From assembly GCF_002926165.1 (NCBI RefSeq), contig NZ_MAGP01000086.1, positions 1 through 64,000 of the forward strand: DNA of 64,000 nucleotides. The letters run 5' to 3'. Both the position numbers and the translations under genes were made by a program. Positions 28,984-36,774 of this stretch are shown in pieces. Position 1 is the stretch's first letter, and every line of letters starts with the position of its first letter. The DNA is from Micromonospora chalcea (GTDB lineage: Bacteria; Actinomycetota; Actinomycetes; Mycobacteriales; Micromonosporaceae). The notes under the pieces were generated by a model that made no database searches, was not told the origin of the DNA, and worked only from the letters and a program-made list of their open reading frames with translations.

Positions 28984-30204
28984 TCAGCCGAGACGCGTCC
29001 AGCCGCCCCGGTAGACCTGGTAGACGGCGAGCGAGTCGGGTTCCATGCCACCGTGCCGCGCGGCGGTGAACGCGTACCCGCCCGCGATGCCCTGGACCGC
29101 CTGCGCCTGGAGCAGCGCCCGCAGGCGGCCCCGGTCCAGGCTCGTCGCCATCCGCGCCGACCACGCGAGGAGCTGGAGGGCGTCCGAGGCGTACGGGGCG
29201 AAGCCGGGGCTGCCGCCGTGCCGCTGGGTGTAGCGGGTGGCGAAGTCCCGCCGGGCCAGCTGCGCCGTGGTGGTGGCGGTCACCGCGGAGATGTCCAGGC
29301 AAGCCGGGTGCACGGCGTATGCGCCCTCCACGGCGGCGGCGTTGGCCCCCTGCACGGTGTCGTCGGCGACCGCGCCGGCGTCGAAGAAGATCGGGCCGCG
29401 GTGCCCGGCGGCGCGCAGCTCCCGTGCCGCGGCACCGGAGTCCGGCGCGGTGGCCCAGACGACAACGCCGTCCCGCTCGCCACCAGCGACGCGCTCGGCG
29501 GCGGCACGGAAGCGCCGGCCGGTCGCCGGCAGGCGTACCGTGCGGGCCAGGTCGGTGCTGCTGTCCGCGAGCGCCTCCCGCATCGCCCGCACACCCGAGT
29601 CGCCGTGCAGCCCGTCGGCGGCGAGCAGGGACACCTTCCGGACCTTCATGGACTCGAACAGCTCCACCAGGCGGCGTGCCATGTCCACGGCGTCCGGCGT
29701 GAGCTTGTAGGTGAACGTGCGCTCGTCGAGCGGCAGCACGATGCGGTCACCGTAACCGAGCGAGAGGAACGGCGTCTTGACCTGCTGGGCGGCCGTCGCC
29801 AGGGCGACGGAGGTCTCGCCGAGCACGCCGCCGATCAGGGCCTGCGCGCCGGCCCGGGTCAGCTCGGCGGCATGCCGGGCGGCGACCTGCGGGTTGCTGC
29901 CGTTGTCCAGGATCTGGAGCCGGACCGACCGGACCAGGTTCCCGACCGGGATGCCGGTGCGGTTGAGCGAGTCGGCGGTGAGCTGCAGGGCCTGCCGCTG
30001 GGCGACGCCGAGCACCGACCCCGCGCCGGTGAGCTCCAGGCTCGCCCCGACGATCAGATCCTGGTCGCTCGGCGCGCTGCTGGACGGGCCGTCCTCCGGC
30101 CGCTGGCCCTGCGGCGCGCAGCCTGCCAGCAGCACGCTCCCGGCCGCGGCGGCGAGGACGCCCCGCCGGGTGAGCACAGTGGAGTCGAACGCCGGTGTCG
30201 CCAT
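28984..30204 (-). CDS. Branched-chain amino-acid-type ABC substrate-binding lipoprotein
   Basis: 406-residue periplasmic-binding protein type 1 (Leu/Ile/Val-binding family). The signal peptide has twin arginines (LTRRGVLAAAAGSVLLAGC), suggesting Tat export, and a lipobox Cys about 29 residues in. The mature domain starts at LIVGASLELTGAGSVLGVAQRQALQL and includes QALIGGVLGETSVALA and GDRIVLP. No permease or ATPase genes are nearby, so it may be a sensory binding protein rather than a transporter part. It sits convergent to the conservon and downstream of the transposase-derived gene. A link to CvnA sensing is possible but speculative. Confidence 0.82.
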   Translation of the reverse strand: MATPAFDSTVLTRRGVLAAAAGSVLLAGCAPQGQRPEDGPSSSAPSDQDLIVGASLELTGAGSVLGVAQRQALQLTADSLNRTGIPVGNLVRSVRLQILDNGSNPQVAARHAAELTRAGAQALIGGVLGETSVALATAAQQVKTPFLSLGYGDRIVLPLDERTFTYKLTPDAVDMARRLVELFESMKVRKVSLLAADGLHGDSGVRAMREALADSSTDLARTVRLPATGRRFRAAAERVAGGERDGVVVWATAPDSGAAARELRAAGHRGPIFFDAGAVADDTVQGANAAAVEGAYAVHPACLDISAVTATTTAQLARRDFATRYTQRHGGSPGFAPYASDALQLLAWSARMATSLDRGRLRALLQAQAVQGIAGGYAFTAARHGGMEPDSLAVYQVYRGGWTRLG

Positions 30205-30338
30205 TGGAATCGCCTTCCCACCCCGGCGAACAGGCGCCGCCGCTGGTCCGCCGGGTATGTTCCCGGCCGGTCCAGCCCAGCGTCAAATCGCCCAGGTGTG
30301 GGATGAAACACCCCACTCGTGGGCCTGGCGGACTCTGA

Positions 30339-32717
30339 TCAGGAGCGGTAACCGGCCGAGCGGTACTCGTACTCCCGGTCGTCCTCGCGGTCCCCGGTGT
30401 CGCGGGTGAAGTCCCAGCCGCCGGCCGCCTCACGGCCCGGACGGCCGCCCACGGCGAAGCCGCCGATCTCCTGGCCACGCCGCCAGCCCCGGAAGTATCC
30501 GGTGGTGTTCTCGGCCAGGCTCGCCGCGTTCCGGACGATCCGCAGGGGACGCTCCTCGCGCAGCGGGGAGCCCGGCACCAGGTTGGCCTGCGGCACCCGC
30601 TTCGGCAGGCCGGCCTTGGTCTCCGCGCCGACGGACGGGCGGGCGGCCTGTTCGGCCGCCTGCCAGCCGGTGTCAGCGGTGCTGGACCACTCCAGGTCGG
30701 CCTCGTCCCCGTGCCCGACGAACCAGGCGGACTTGGCCTGCGCGAAGATCAGCAGGTCACCGTCGCCGTCGTCGGAGACCGGCGGCGGGCGGTGCTCCTT
30801 CGGCGCCGGACGCCGCTCGGGCGGGGCGGGAAGTGAGGCGCGGGCCGGGTCGCCCTGGTCGACGAGGCGCAACGGCGGCGTGTCCAGCCCGGGATCGGCC
30901 TGCCGGCTCATCTCGTCGCGCAGCGCCCGGTCGGCCAGCGGCGGAGGCTCCACCAGCCGCAGCATCGGCGGCTCCTGCGGAAGGTCGTCGGCGAGCCACG
31001 GCGGCGTGACCCGGCCCGGGTCGCTCGGCGCGTCCACGCCCCGTCCGTACGGGTAGGTGGTGCCCTCCCGTTCCCGGGCGGCGTCGTCCTCGTTGTTCAC
31101 GAGCGGCCAGTTCGCCCGGGAACCCGGCGGCGCCGCCTCCGGCGCCGGTGGGCGCGGAGCCGGCACCGGGATGCTCAGGTCGGTGGCGCTGAACCCGCCG
31201 GTCGGCGGCTCCTGGTGCGGATTGGTCTTCGGGCGGGGCGGAATGACGGTGCGCTGCCGCTCCGCCCGCGCCTTGTTGATCGCCGCGGTGGTCAGCGTCG
31301 GCCGGAACGTCTCGCCGGCCTCGGCCGGCGGCACGGCGCCGCGCGGCGACGGGGCGATCGGGGTGATGCCGGGCGGCGGCGGAGGCGGCGCCGAGACGGG
31401 CCGGTTGGTGGGTCCGTCCACCCGCGACGGCAGCGGCGCGCCGGTCGGCTCGGGCCGGGACGGCGGCGCGGAGGCCGGACGGCCCAGCGAGGCAGCCGGA
31501 GCCACGGGAGTCACCGGGGCCGGAGCGACCGGCGGAGGCGTGACCGGGGCGGGAGCGACGGGTGGCGGGGCGAGCGGCCGGGGCGTCGTCGTGGCGGCCG
31601 GGCCGGAGACCGGCTCGGGCCGGCCGCGGCGCCCGCCGGGAATCGGCTCCGGGCGGCTGCGCCGTCCGGCCGGCTCGGGTGCGCCGGCCGGCTCGGGACG
31701 ACCACGGTGTGCCGGCTCGGCGGCCGGCTCCGGCTGGACCGGCCGCACCGCGCGCAGGTCGGTGGCCGGGGCCAGCTCGTCGACCTGCTCACCGCGTCGG
31801 GCGGCGGCCCGGCGGCCGGTGGCGGGCGCGGGAGCGGTGCGTTCGGCGAGCGCGCCCACGAGCGCGTCGCATCCGGCGTCACAGGTCCGGACCGAGGCGA
31901 CCGCCTGCCGTACCGTCTCGGCGACGGCGGCGGTGAGCGTCCGGTTGACGGTGGCCCGCCGGGGTGTCTCGGAGATGGCGACCCGCAGCGCGGTCACCGC
32001 GTCGGAGATGTCGCCCGCGTCCGCCAGACCCTCGGCGGCCAGCTGCGCGACCACCGCGTCGGCGGTCAGCCCGCCGTCGCGGCCACGGGCCGCGGAACCG
32101 GTGAGCATCCCCGGCTCGGGCAGCGCGTCGAGAACCGCGAGGGCGACCCGGTCCGCCGGGTCCGGATACGCGCGCAGCGCGGCCGGGTAGAGCTCGCGGA
32201 GCACCTCGCGCAGCGTCACCGCGGCCGAGTGCCGGCCGCTCGCCAGCGCCGCGTGCGCGGCCAGGACCTGCGTGTATCCGGCTAGCTCACGCGGCGCCGG
32301 GAGGGTCACCGCGGAGAGCGCGCCGGCCTGCAGCGCGCGGACCAGCGCGACCGCGCGGCGCTCGGCGGGCGGGGACTGCATCTCCTCCAGGGAGTCGTCG
32401 TCGGCGAAGCGCTCGGCGAAGTCGTCGACCGAGTCGTCGTCGGCGATCGCCAGCGGACGGCCGGCGGCGCTCAGCAGCGAGGTGACGATGTGGTCGTCGC
32501 TGTCCGCGGCGATGGCCGCGCCGCTCGGACCGCCGGACCGCTCCACCAGCAGCGCGACCAACTGGGCGTACCCGGCGGCCTCGTCGGCGATCTCACAGAC
32601 GTGCAGCAGACGGCCTGCGTCGTCGACCACAGCGGACGTCAGCGTCGTTCCGGCCGAAGCCGTTCGGTCGGCCGGATCTGCCGAGGCCAGACCGCAGTAC
32701 ACGCGCACGAGCGCCAC
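30339..32717 (-). CDS. Domesticated IS110-transposase-like protein with a conservon-kinase-type C-terminal tail
   Basis: 792-residue protein. Residues 1 to about 300 follow the plan of IS110-family transposases: VRVYCGLASAD aligns with the VFCGID strand, then VVDDAGRLL, AAGYAQLVALL, SAAGRPL, and a later LREVLRELYPAAL block. The DEDD catalytic residues are missing: the GID Asp is replaced by Ala, the IETD Glu by Ala, and the SDHAD motif is absent. A long Pro-rich linker follows. The end (AKSAWF, DTGWQAAEQA, AGLPKRVPQANLVPGS, YFRGWRRGQ) matches the end of CvnA. GTG 32717 is chosen because GGGAGGAGG lies eight bases upstream. No terminal repeats or direct repeats are seen. Probable role is regulatory or structural in the conservon system, by inference. 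Confidence 0.7.
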   Translation of the reverse strand: MALVRVYCGLASADPADRTASAGTTLTSAVVDDAGRLLHVCEIADEAAGYAQLVALLVERSGGPSGAAIAADSDDHIVTSLLSAAGRPLAIADDDSVDDFAERFADDDSLEEMQSPPAERRAVALVRALQAGALSAVTLPAPRELAGYTQVLAAHAALASGRHSAAVTLREVLRELYPAALRAYPDPADRVALAVLDALPEPGMLTGSAARGRDGGLTADAVVAQLAAEGLADAGDISDAVTALRVAISETPRRATVNRTLTAAVAETVRQAVASVRTCDAGCDALVGALAERTAPAPATGRRAAARRGEQVDELAPATDLRAVRPVQPEPAAEPAHRGRPEPAGAPEPAGRRSRPEPIPGGRRGRPEPVSGPAATTTPRPLAPPPVAPAPVTPPPVAPAPVTPVAPAASLGRPASAPPSRPEPTGAPLPSRVDGPTNRPVSAPPPPPPGITPIAPSPRGAVPPAEAGETFRPTLTTAAINKARAERQRTVIPPRPKTNPHQEPPTGGFSATDLSIPVPAPRPPAPEAAPPGSRANWPLVNNEDDAAREREGTTYPYGRGVDAPSDPGRVTPPWLADDLPQEPPMLRLVEPPPLADRALRDEMSRQADPGLDTPPLRLVDQGDPARASLPAPPERRPAPKEHRPPPVSDDGDGDLLIFAQAKSAWFVGHGDEADLEWSSTADTGWQAAEQAARPSVGAETKAGLPKRVPQANLVPGSPLREERPLRIVRNAASLAENTTGYFRGWRRGQEIGGFAVGGRPGREAAGGWDFTRDTGDREDDREYEYRSAGYRS

Positions 32718-32781
32718 GGCGTCGTCCTCCTCCCGGGACACAGGTCTTGCTCTGCCAGAGACTGATGCTCCCCGCTCCGGG

Positions 32782-33744
32782 TCAGTCGCGCCAGTCCACA
32801 ACCGCAGAGATCTTGCCGACAATGGTGCGCCAACCCAAACTTGCGGTTTGTGCCCCGATTTTCTTCAGCCGGCGCCGACCCAGGAAACCACCGATTCCGC
32901 CGTTGACGGAAGCCCGCAGCGCCTCGTCCAGATCGTCCAGGCTCGAGCCGGCGGAGAGCATGTCCAGCACGGCTGGTAGCCGCAGCGCGTACGCCAGGTC
33001 ACGGGCGATCTCACCAGCTTCGATGAGTAGCTCGTGGTCCCATGCGTCGTGGCCGCCGCGCAGGTTCTCCACCACCAGGTCGAGTTCGTAGGTGTCCTCG
33101 TCCAGCGGGGCGATGTCGGCCGGTTCCAGCCGTTCGGACAATTCATTCCAGCTGTCCAGTTGGGACAGGTCGTTGGGCGCGCCGGAACGGATGAAAGAGA
33201 CCAATGACTCCGGGGTCTTGAACAGCAGGAGCCGGCCCTTGTGGGTGAGGAAGGCCGGCACCTCCTCGTCGCCCGCGGCGTCCTCGTCCTCGTCGTCGTC
33301 CTCTTCGTCCTCGGACTCGGCCTTGTCCTCGGTCGCGTCGTCGTCCGCCTCGCCCTTGCGGCGCCCCTTGGCGGCCTTCTCGGCCTTGTCGTCGTCGTCC
33401 TCGTCGTCCTCCTCGGCGGAGAGGGCGGCGAACTCCTCGTCGAGGATCACCACCTCCTCGTCGTCCTCGGTCTCGACGACCTGGCGACGGGCCAGGAAGG
33501 GGTCGTCCTGGTCGCGCTCGGCGACATCGGTCGGGGTCAGCTCGCGCGCCGGCCGGTACGCCCGCAGCGTGAAGCCGGTGCCGGCGGGCAGCGCGATCTC
33601 CACCGGGTCGATCCGCACCTCGTCCCAGAGCGCGCGGTCCGCCGGCGGGCGGTCCGCCTCGACCTCGTCGGCTGCGGCGGGCGCGTCGGTGTCGTCGAGC
33701 TCGGGCTCGTCGGCGTCGGGCCGTTGGGGCGACTGGCGGGCCAC
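32782..33744 (-). CDS. Highly acidic protein of unknown function
   Basis: 320-residue soluble protein that I do not assign to a family. Residues about 80-175 are dominated by Asp/Glu (EEDDEDDDDKAEKA, SEDEEDDDEDEDAAGDEE) broken by a basic patch KGRRKGE. A conserved-looking C-terminal part follows: VPAFLTHKGRLLLFKTPESLVSFIRS, then helices, and GGIGGFLGRRRLKKIG near the end. GTG 33744 is favoured by GGAGGT six bases upstream. It ends 64 bases before the transposase-derived gene on the same strand, so co-transcription is likely. Confidence 0.7.
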   Translation of the reverse strand: MARQSPQRPDADEPELDDTDAPAAADEVEADRPPADRALWDEVRIDPVEIALPAGTGFTLRAYRPARELTPTDVAERDQDDPFLARRQVVETEDDEEVVILDEEFAALSAEEDDEDDDDKAEKAAKGRRKGEADDDATEDKAESEDEEDDDEDEDAAGDEEVPAFLTHKGRLLLFKTPESLVSFIRSGAPNDLSQLDSWNELSERLEPADIAPLDEDTYELDLVVENLRGGHDAWDHELLIEAGEIARDLAYALRLPAVLDMLSAGSSLDDLDEALRASVNGGIGGFLGRRRLKKIGAQTASLGWRTIVGKISAVVDWRD

Positions 33745-33874
33745 GCTGACCTCCGTGTGCGTTCGGTTGCCCACCCGGCGGCGTCGCGCCGCCGAGTGAC
33801 TCTGCGCACATACCCTAGTGGGCGAACCGTTGCGGCCGGGAGCCGCACCCCTTGGCGTTCCGGAGGATCGACAA

Positions 33875-33887
33875 GTAGCGTTGCTAC
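33875..33887. promoter_or_regulatory. Inverted repeat just upstream of padR
   Basis: GTAGC-GTT-GCTAC (33875-33887) ends three bases before the padR ATG. PadR proteins often bind such short palindromes at their own promoter, so autoregulation is plausible. Confidence 0.4.
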
Positions 33888-33889
33888 GC

Positions 33890-34231
33890 ATGAAGGCGCA
33901 GGCGCTGCACGGACACCTCGACGCGCTGCTGCTCGCCGTGCTGGAACAGGGCCCGCGACACGGCTACGCGATCATCGAGGCGTTGCGTGCCCGCAGCGGC
34001 GGGACGCTGGATCTGCCCACCGGCACCATCTATCCGGCGCTGCGCCGGCTGGAGCGGGCCGGGCTGGTGGCGAGCACGTGGAGCACAGTCAACGGCCGGG
34101 AACGCCGCACCTATGAACTGACCGAGGCCGGTGGCCGGGCGCTGGTGGGGGAGCGGGCCGGCTGGCGCGAGTTCAGCGCCACCGTCGGCCGGTTCCTCGG
34201 GGCGGACGAGCCGCCCACGGCCCCGGCCTGA
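33890..34231 (+). CDS. PadR-family transcriptional regulator
   Basis: 113-residue PadR regulator. Family features are clear: LDALLLAVLEQGPRHGYAIIEALRARS, TGTIYPALRRLERAGLV (recognition helix and wing start) and RRTYELTEAGGRAL. ATG 33890 starts MKAQALHGHLD, the standard N-terminus. GGAGG lies 23 bases upstream, too far to act as Shine-Dalgarno, so the start may be leaderless. PadR genes are commonly paired with a permease-prefix-domain protein; here that partner is convergent rather than downstream. Confidence 0.9.
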   Translation: MKAQALHGHLDALLLAVLEQGPRHGYAIIEALRARSGGTLDLPTGTIYPALRRLERAGLVASTWSTVNGRERRTYELTEAGGRALVGERAGWREFSATVGRFLGADEPPTAPA

Positions 34232-34236
34232 ACCCC

Positions 34237-34259
34237 GCCGGCCGGACCGGTGGGCCGGC
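34237..34259. terminator. Short hairpin between convergent padR and membrane protein genes
   Basis: GCCGGCC (34237-34243) pairs with GGCCGGC (34253-34259) over a nine-base loop. It lies between two converging stop codons and could end both transcripts. The stem is short and GC-rich sequence makes chance pairing common. Confidence 0.35.
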
Positions 34260-34279
34260 CGCTCGGGCGGCCGATCGGC

Positions 34280-34969
34280 TCAGCCGGCCAACCGCCGCTC
34301 GGCGAGCACCCAGCAGCGGGCGGCCCGGACCAGTGCGAACCAGGCCGCGGACACCACCGTCGCCCCGATGATCATCGGGGGCCAGGTGAGCGCGGCGTCC
34401 CACAGCCCGACCGACCAGCCGAACAGCGCGCCGCCGGCGGTCACGCCGAGCGCCAGGGCGCCGGTCAGACCGAAACCGATCAGTCGGGCCGGACGGACGA
34501 GCCGGGGCGACCCCCACCGGGCGGTGAGCGGGCCGACGAGCAACGCGGCCAGCGCCAGCGCGGCGATCACGCCCCAGATGACGTTCAGCCCGGCGGAGAG
34601 CAGCAGGTAGCTCGCCGGCGGCGGGGGACCGCCGCTCCAGCTCGACCCCTGCCAGGTCAGGTCACCGGCGGCGATCAGCACCACCGAGATCAGGAGCGTG
34701 CGCAGCGCCAGCCCGCGCAGCGCGCCGGTGGCCAGCTCGGCCTGGAACTCCGGCACGAGCTGCCGGTCACTGCCGAACTCGGCGACCGCCCGCCGCTCCG
34801 CCTCCGCGCGCGGCAGGCCCTCCTCCCGGTACGCCTCGACGGCGTCCTCCAGCGCGTGCCGCGTCTCGGTCAGCAGGTCGGCCTTGAGCCTGTCCGGCCC
34901 GTACAACCGTCCGGACAGCTCGCGCAGCCGGCGGTCGACCACCGCCTCGTCATGGACCCGCATGCGCAC
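34280..34969 (-). CDS. Permease-prefix-domain membrane protein
   Basis: 229-residue membrane protein. The N-terminal 70 residues (DRRLRELSGRLYGPDRLKADLLTETRHALEDAVEAY, then AERRAVAEFG) match the 'permease prefix domain' commonly found beside PadR regulators. About four membrane segments follow, such as LALRTLLISVVLIAAGDL and LNVIWGVIAALALAALLVG. The start is GTG 34969 or ATG 34963. PadR-controlled membrane stress or transport function is typical; the exact role is unknown. Confidence 0.8.
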   Translation of the reverse strand: MRMRVHDEAVVDRRLRELSGRLYGPDRLKADLLTETRHALEDAVEAYREEGLPRAEAERRAVAEFGSDRQLVPEFQAELATGALRGLALRTLLISVVLIAAGDLTWQGSSWSGGPPPPASYLLLSAGLNVIWGVIAALALAALLVGPLTARWGSPRLVRPARLIGFGLTGALALGVTAGGALFGWSVGLWDAALTWPPMIIGATVVSAAWFALVRAARCWVLAERRLAG

Positions 34970-35031
34970 AAGCCTGCCATCGGGGGACGGGCTACCGCGT
35001 CAGGGAAAACCCCGATCGGATTCAGTGCGCG

Positions 35032-36774
35032 CTACGGCGTGACCGCCAGGTAGCCGCGTTCGGCCGTCTGCTGCCGCAGCCACTGCTCCCGGTACCAGCC
35101 GGGGCGTGCCACCAACTCGTCGTGCCGGCCGCGCTGTACCACCCGGCCGCCGTCGAGCACCACGATCTCGTCCAGCCCGGCCAGGCCGCTGAGCCGGTGG
35201 CTGATCAGCAGCACCGAGTGCCCGGCCGGGGTGGCGGCGAGCGTGGAGTCCAGCACCGCGTCGGCGGCGGACGGGTCGAGCCCTTCGGTCGGCTCGTCGA
35301 GCACCAGCACCGGCGGGGCGGCCAGCAGCGCGCGGGCCAGCGCGAGGCGCTGCCGCTGCCCGCCGGAGAGCTGCCCGCCCTGCTCGCCGACCACTGTGTC
35401 CCAGCCGTCGGGCTGTTCGCGTACCCAGTCGAGCAGGCCGGCCGCCCGGGTCGCGGCGACCAGGTCCGCCTCGGTGGCGTCCGGACGGCCGAGGAGCAGG
35501 TTCTCCTTGACCGTGGCGTGGAAGACGTACGCCTCGGCGAGCAGGCCGCCGACCACCCGGGGCAGGTGCTCGTCCGGGATCCCGGCCACCGGCACGCCGC
35601 CGACGGTGACCCGGCCGGTGTCGGGGCGTACCGCGCCGGTGAGCACGGCGGCGAGCGTGCTCTTGCCGGCGCCGCTCGGCCCGACCACCGCCACCCGGCG
35701 GCCGGCCGGCAGGTCGAGGTCGAAATCGGCCAGCGCGGGGGCGGCCCCGGTCCGGTAGCGGACCGTCACGTCGGCGAACCGTACGTCGTGGCCGTCGATC
35801 GCGGGCTCCGGCGCGCTCGTCGGCGGCGCCGTGGCGGCGGGCTCGGCCAGCAGGTCGGCCACCCGGGCCAGCCCGGTCCGGAGCTGGGCGCGCTGGCGGG
35901 CCGCCGCGACGAGCGCGAGAGCCACCTCCACGGCGGCGAGCGACCCGACCGCGAGGACGCCGACGAGCACCCCGCCGACCCCGGCCCGCAGCGCGACGGC
36001 CACCACCGCGGCGGCGGTGAGGCCACCCACGAGTACGCCCGTCGCGTCCACCGCGAAGCCGGTAGCGGCGAGCCGGCGTTCCAGCTTCGCCAGCCGCGCG
36101 CCCCGGTTCTCGGCGGCGGCGAGCGCGGCGCCGGTGGCCCCGAACGCGGCCAGGTCGGCGGCGCCGTGGGTGAGGTCGACCGCGTCCACCGCGAGCGCGC
36201 CGCGCAGCGGGGCGACCTCGTCGGCGGCGCGGCGGGTGAGCCGGGTGGCCAGCGCGGGCAGCGCCACGCCGGCCACCAGCAGGCCGATCGCGAGCACACC
36301 GGCGGCCGGCGGTGAGATCAGCGCGGCGACGCCGACCGCGAGCACGCTGACCACCGCCGCGGCCGCTCCCGGCACGAGCACGCGCAGGAGCAGGTCCTGG
36401 GCCGCCTCCACGTCCGACACCAGGCGGCTCAGCGCGTCCCCGGTACGCCGGCCGGCGTCGCGCCGAGCGGCGAGCGTGGCGAACACCCGGGCCCGTACGT
36501 CGGTGATCATGCGGAGCACGGCGTCGTGCCCGGCGAGCCGTTCGGTGTACCGCAGCACGCCCCGGCTGACCGCCAGCGCCCGGACCGCCACGATGGCCAC
36601 CGTCAGCCGGTCCAGCGGCGGGCGGCCCGCCGCGCTCATCAGCAGCCAGGTGGCGGTGGCCATCAGCGCCAGGCCGGCGAACTCGGTGGCGGCGGCGAGC
36701 AGCCCGGCGCCGAGCAGCCGGCTCAGGTACGGCCGGGCCAGGCGCAGCACCGCCCGTTCCGCGCCGGGGATCAT
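35032..36774 (-). CDS. cydC: Thiol reductant ABC exporter subunit CydC
   Basis: 580-residue fused membrane-ATPase half-exporter. The membrane domain covers about residues 1-320 (LLGAGLLAAATEFAGLALMATATWLLMSAA; RGVLRYTERLAGHDAVLR is typical of CydC). The ATPase has Walker A VVGPSGAGKST, signature LSGGQRQRLALARALL, Walker B VLVLDEPT and the H-loop LLISHR. CydCD exports glutathione or cysteine and is needed for cytochrome bd assembly. The start overlaps the cydD stop (ATGA). It is last in cydABDC. Confidence 0.92.
   Translation of the reverse strand: MIPGAERAVLRLARPYLSRLLGAGLLAAATEFAGLALMATATWLLMSAAGRPPLDRLTVAIVAVRALAVSRGVLRYTERLAGHDAVLRMITDVRARVFATLAARRDAGRRTGDALSRLVSDVEAAQDLLLRVLVPGAAAAVVSVLAVGVAALISPPAAGVLAIGLLVAGVALPALATRLTRRAADEVAPLRGALAVDAVDLTHGAADLAAFGATGAALAAAENRGARLAKLERRLAATGFAVDATGVLVGGLTAAAVVAVALRAGVGGVLVGVLAVGSLAAVEVALALVAAARQRAQLRTGLARVADLLAEPAATAPPTSAPEPAIDGHDVRFADVTVRYRTGAAPALADFDLDLPAGRRVAVVGPSGAGKSTLAAVLTGAVRPDTGRVTVGGVPVAGIPDEHLPRVVGGLLAEAYVFHATVKENLLLGRPDATEADLVAATRAAGLLDWVREQPDGWDTVVGEQGGQLSGGQRQRLALARALLAAPPVLVLDEPTEGLDPSAADAVLDSTLAATPAGHSVLLISHRLSGLAGLDEIVVLDGGRVVQRGRHDELVARPGWYREQWLRQQTAERGYLAVTP

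Noticed and set aside
30339..32717. An active IS110 element
   Set aside because: Catalytic residues are missing, a long Pro-rich region and a host-type tail are fused on, and no element ends were found.
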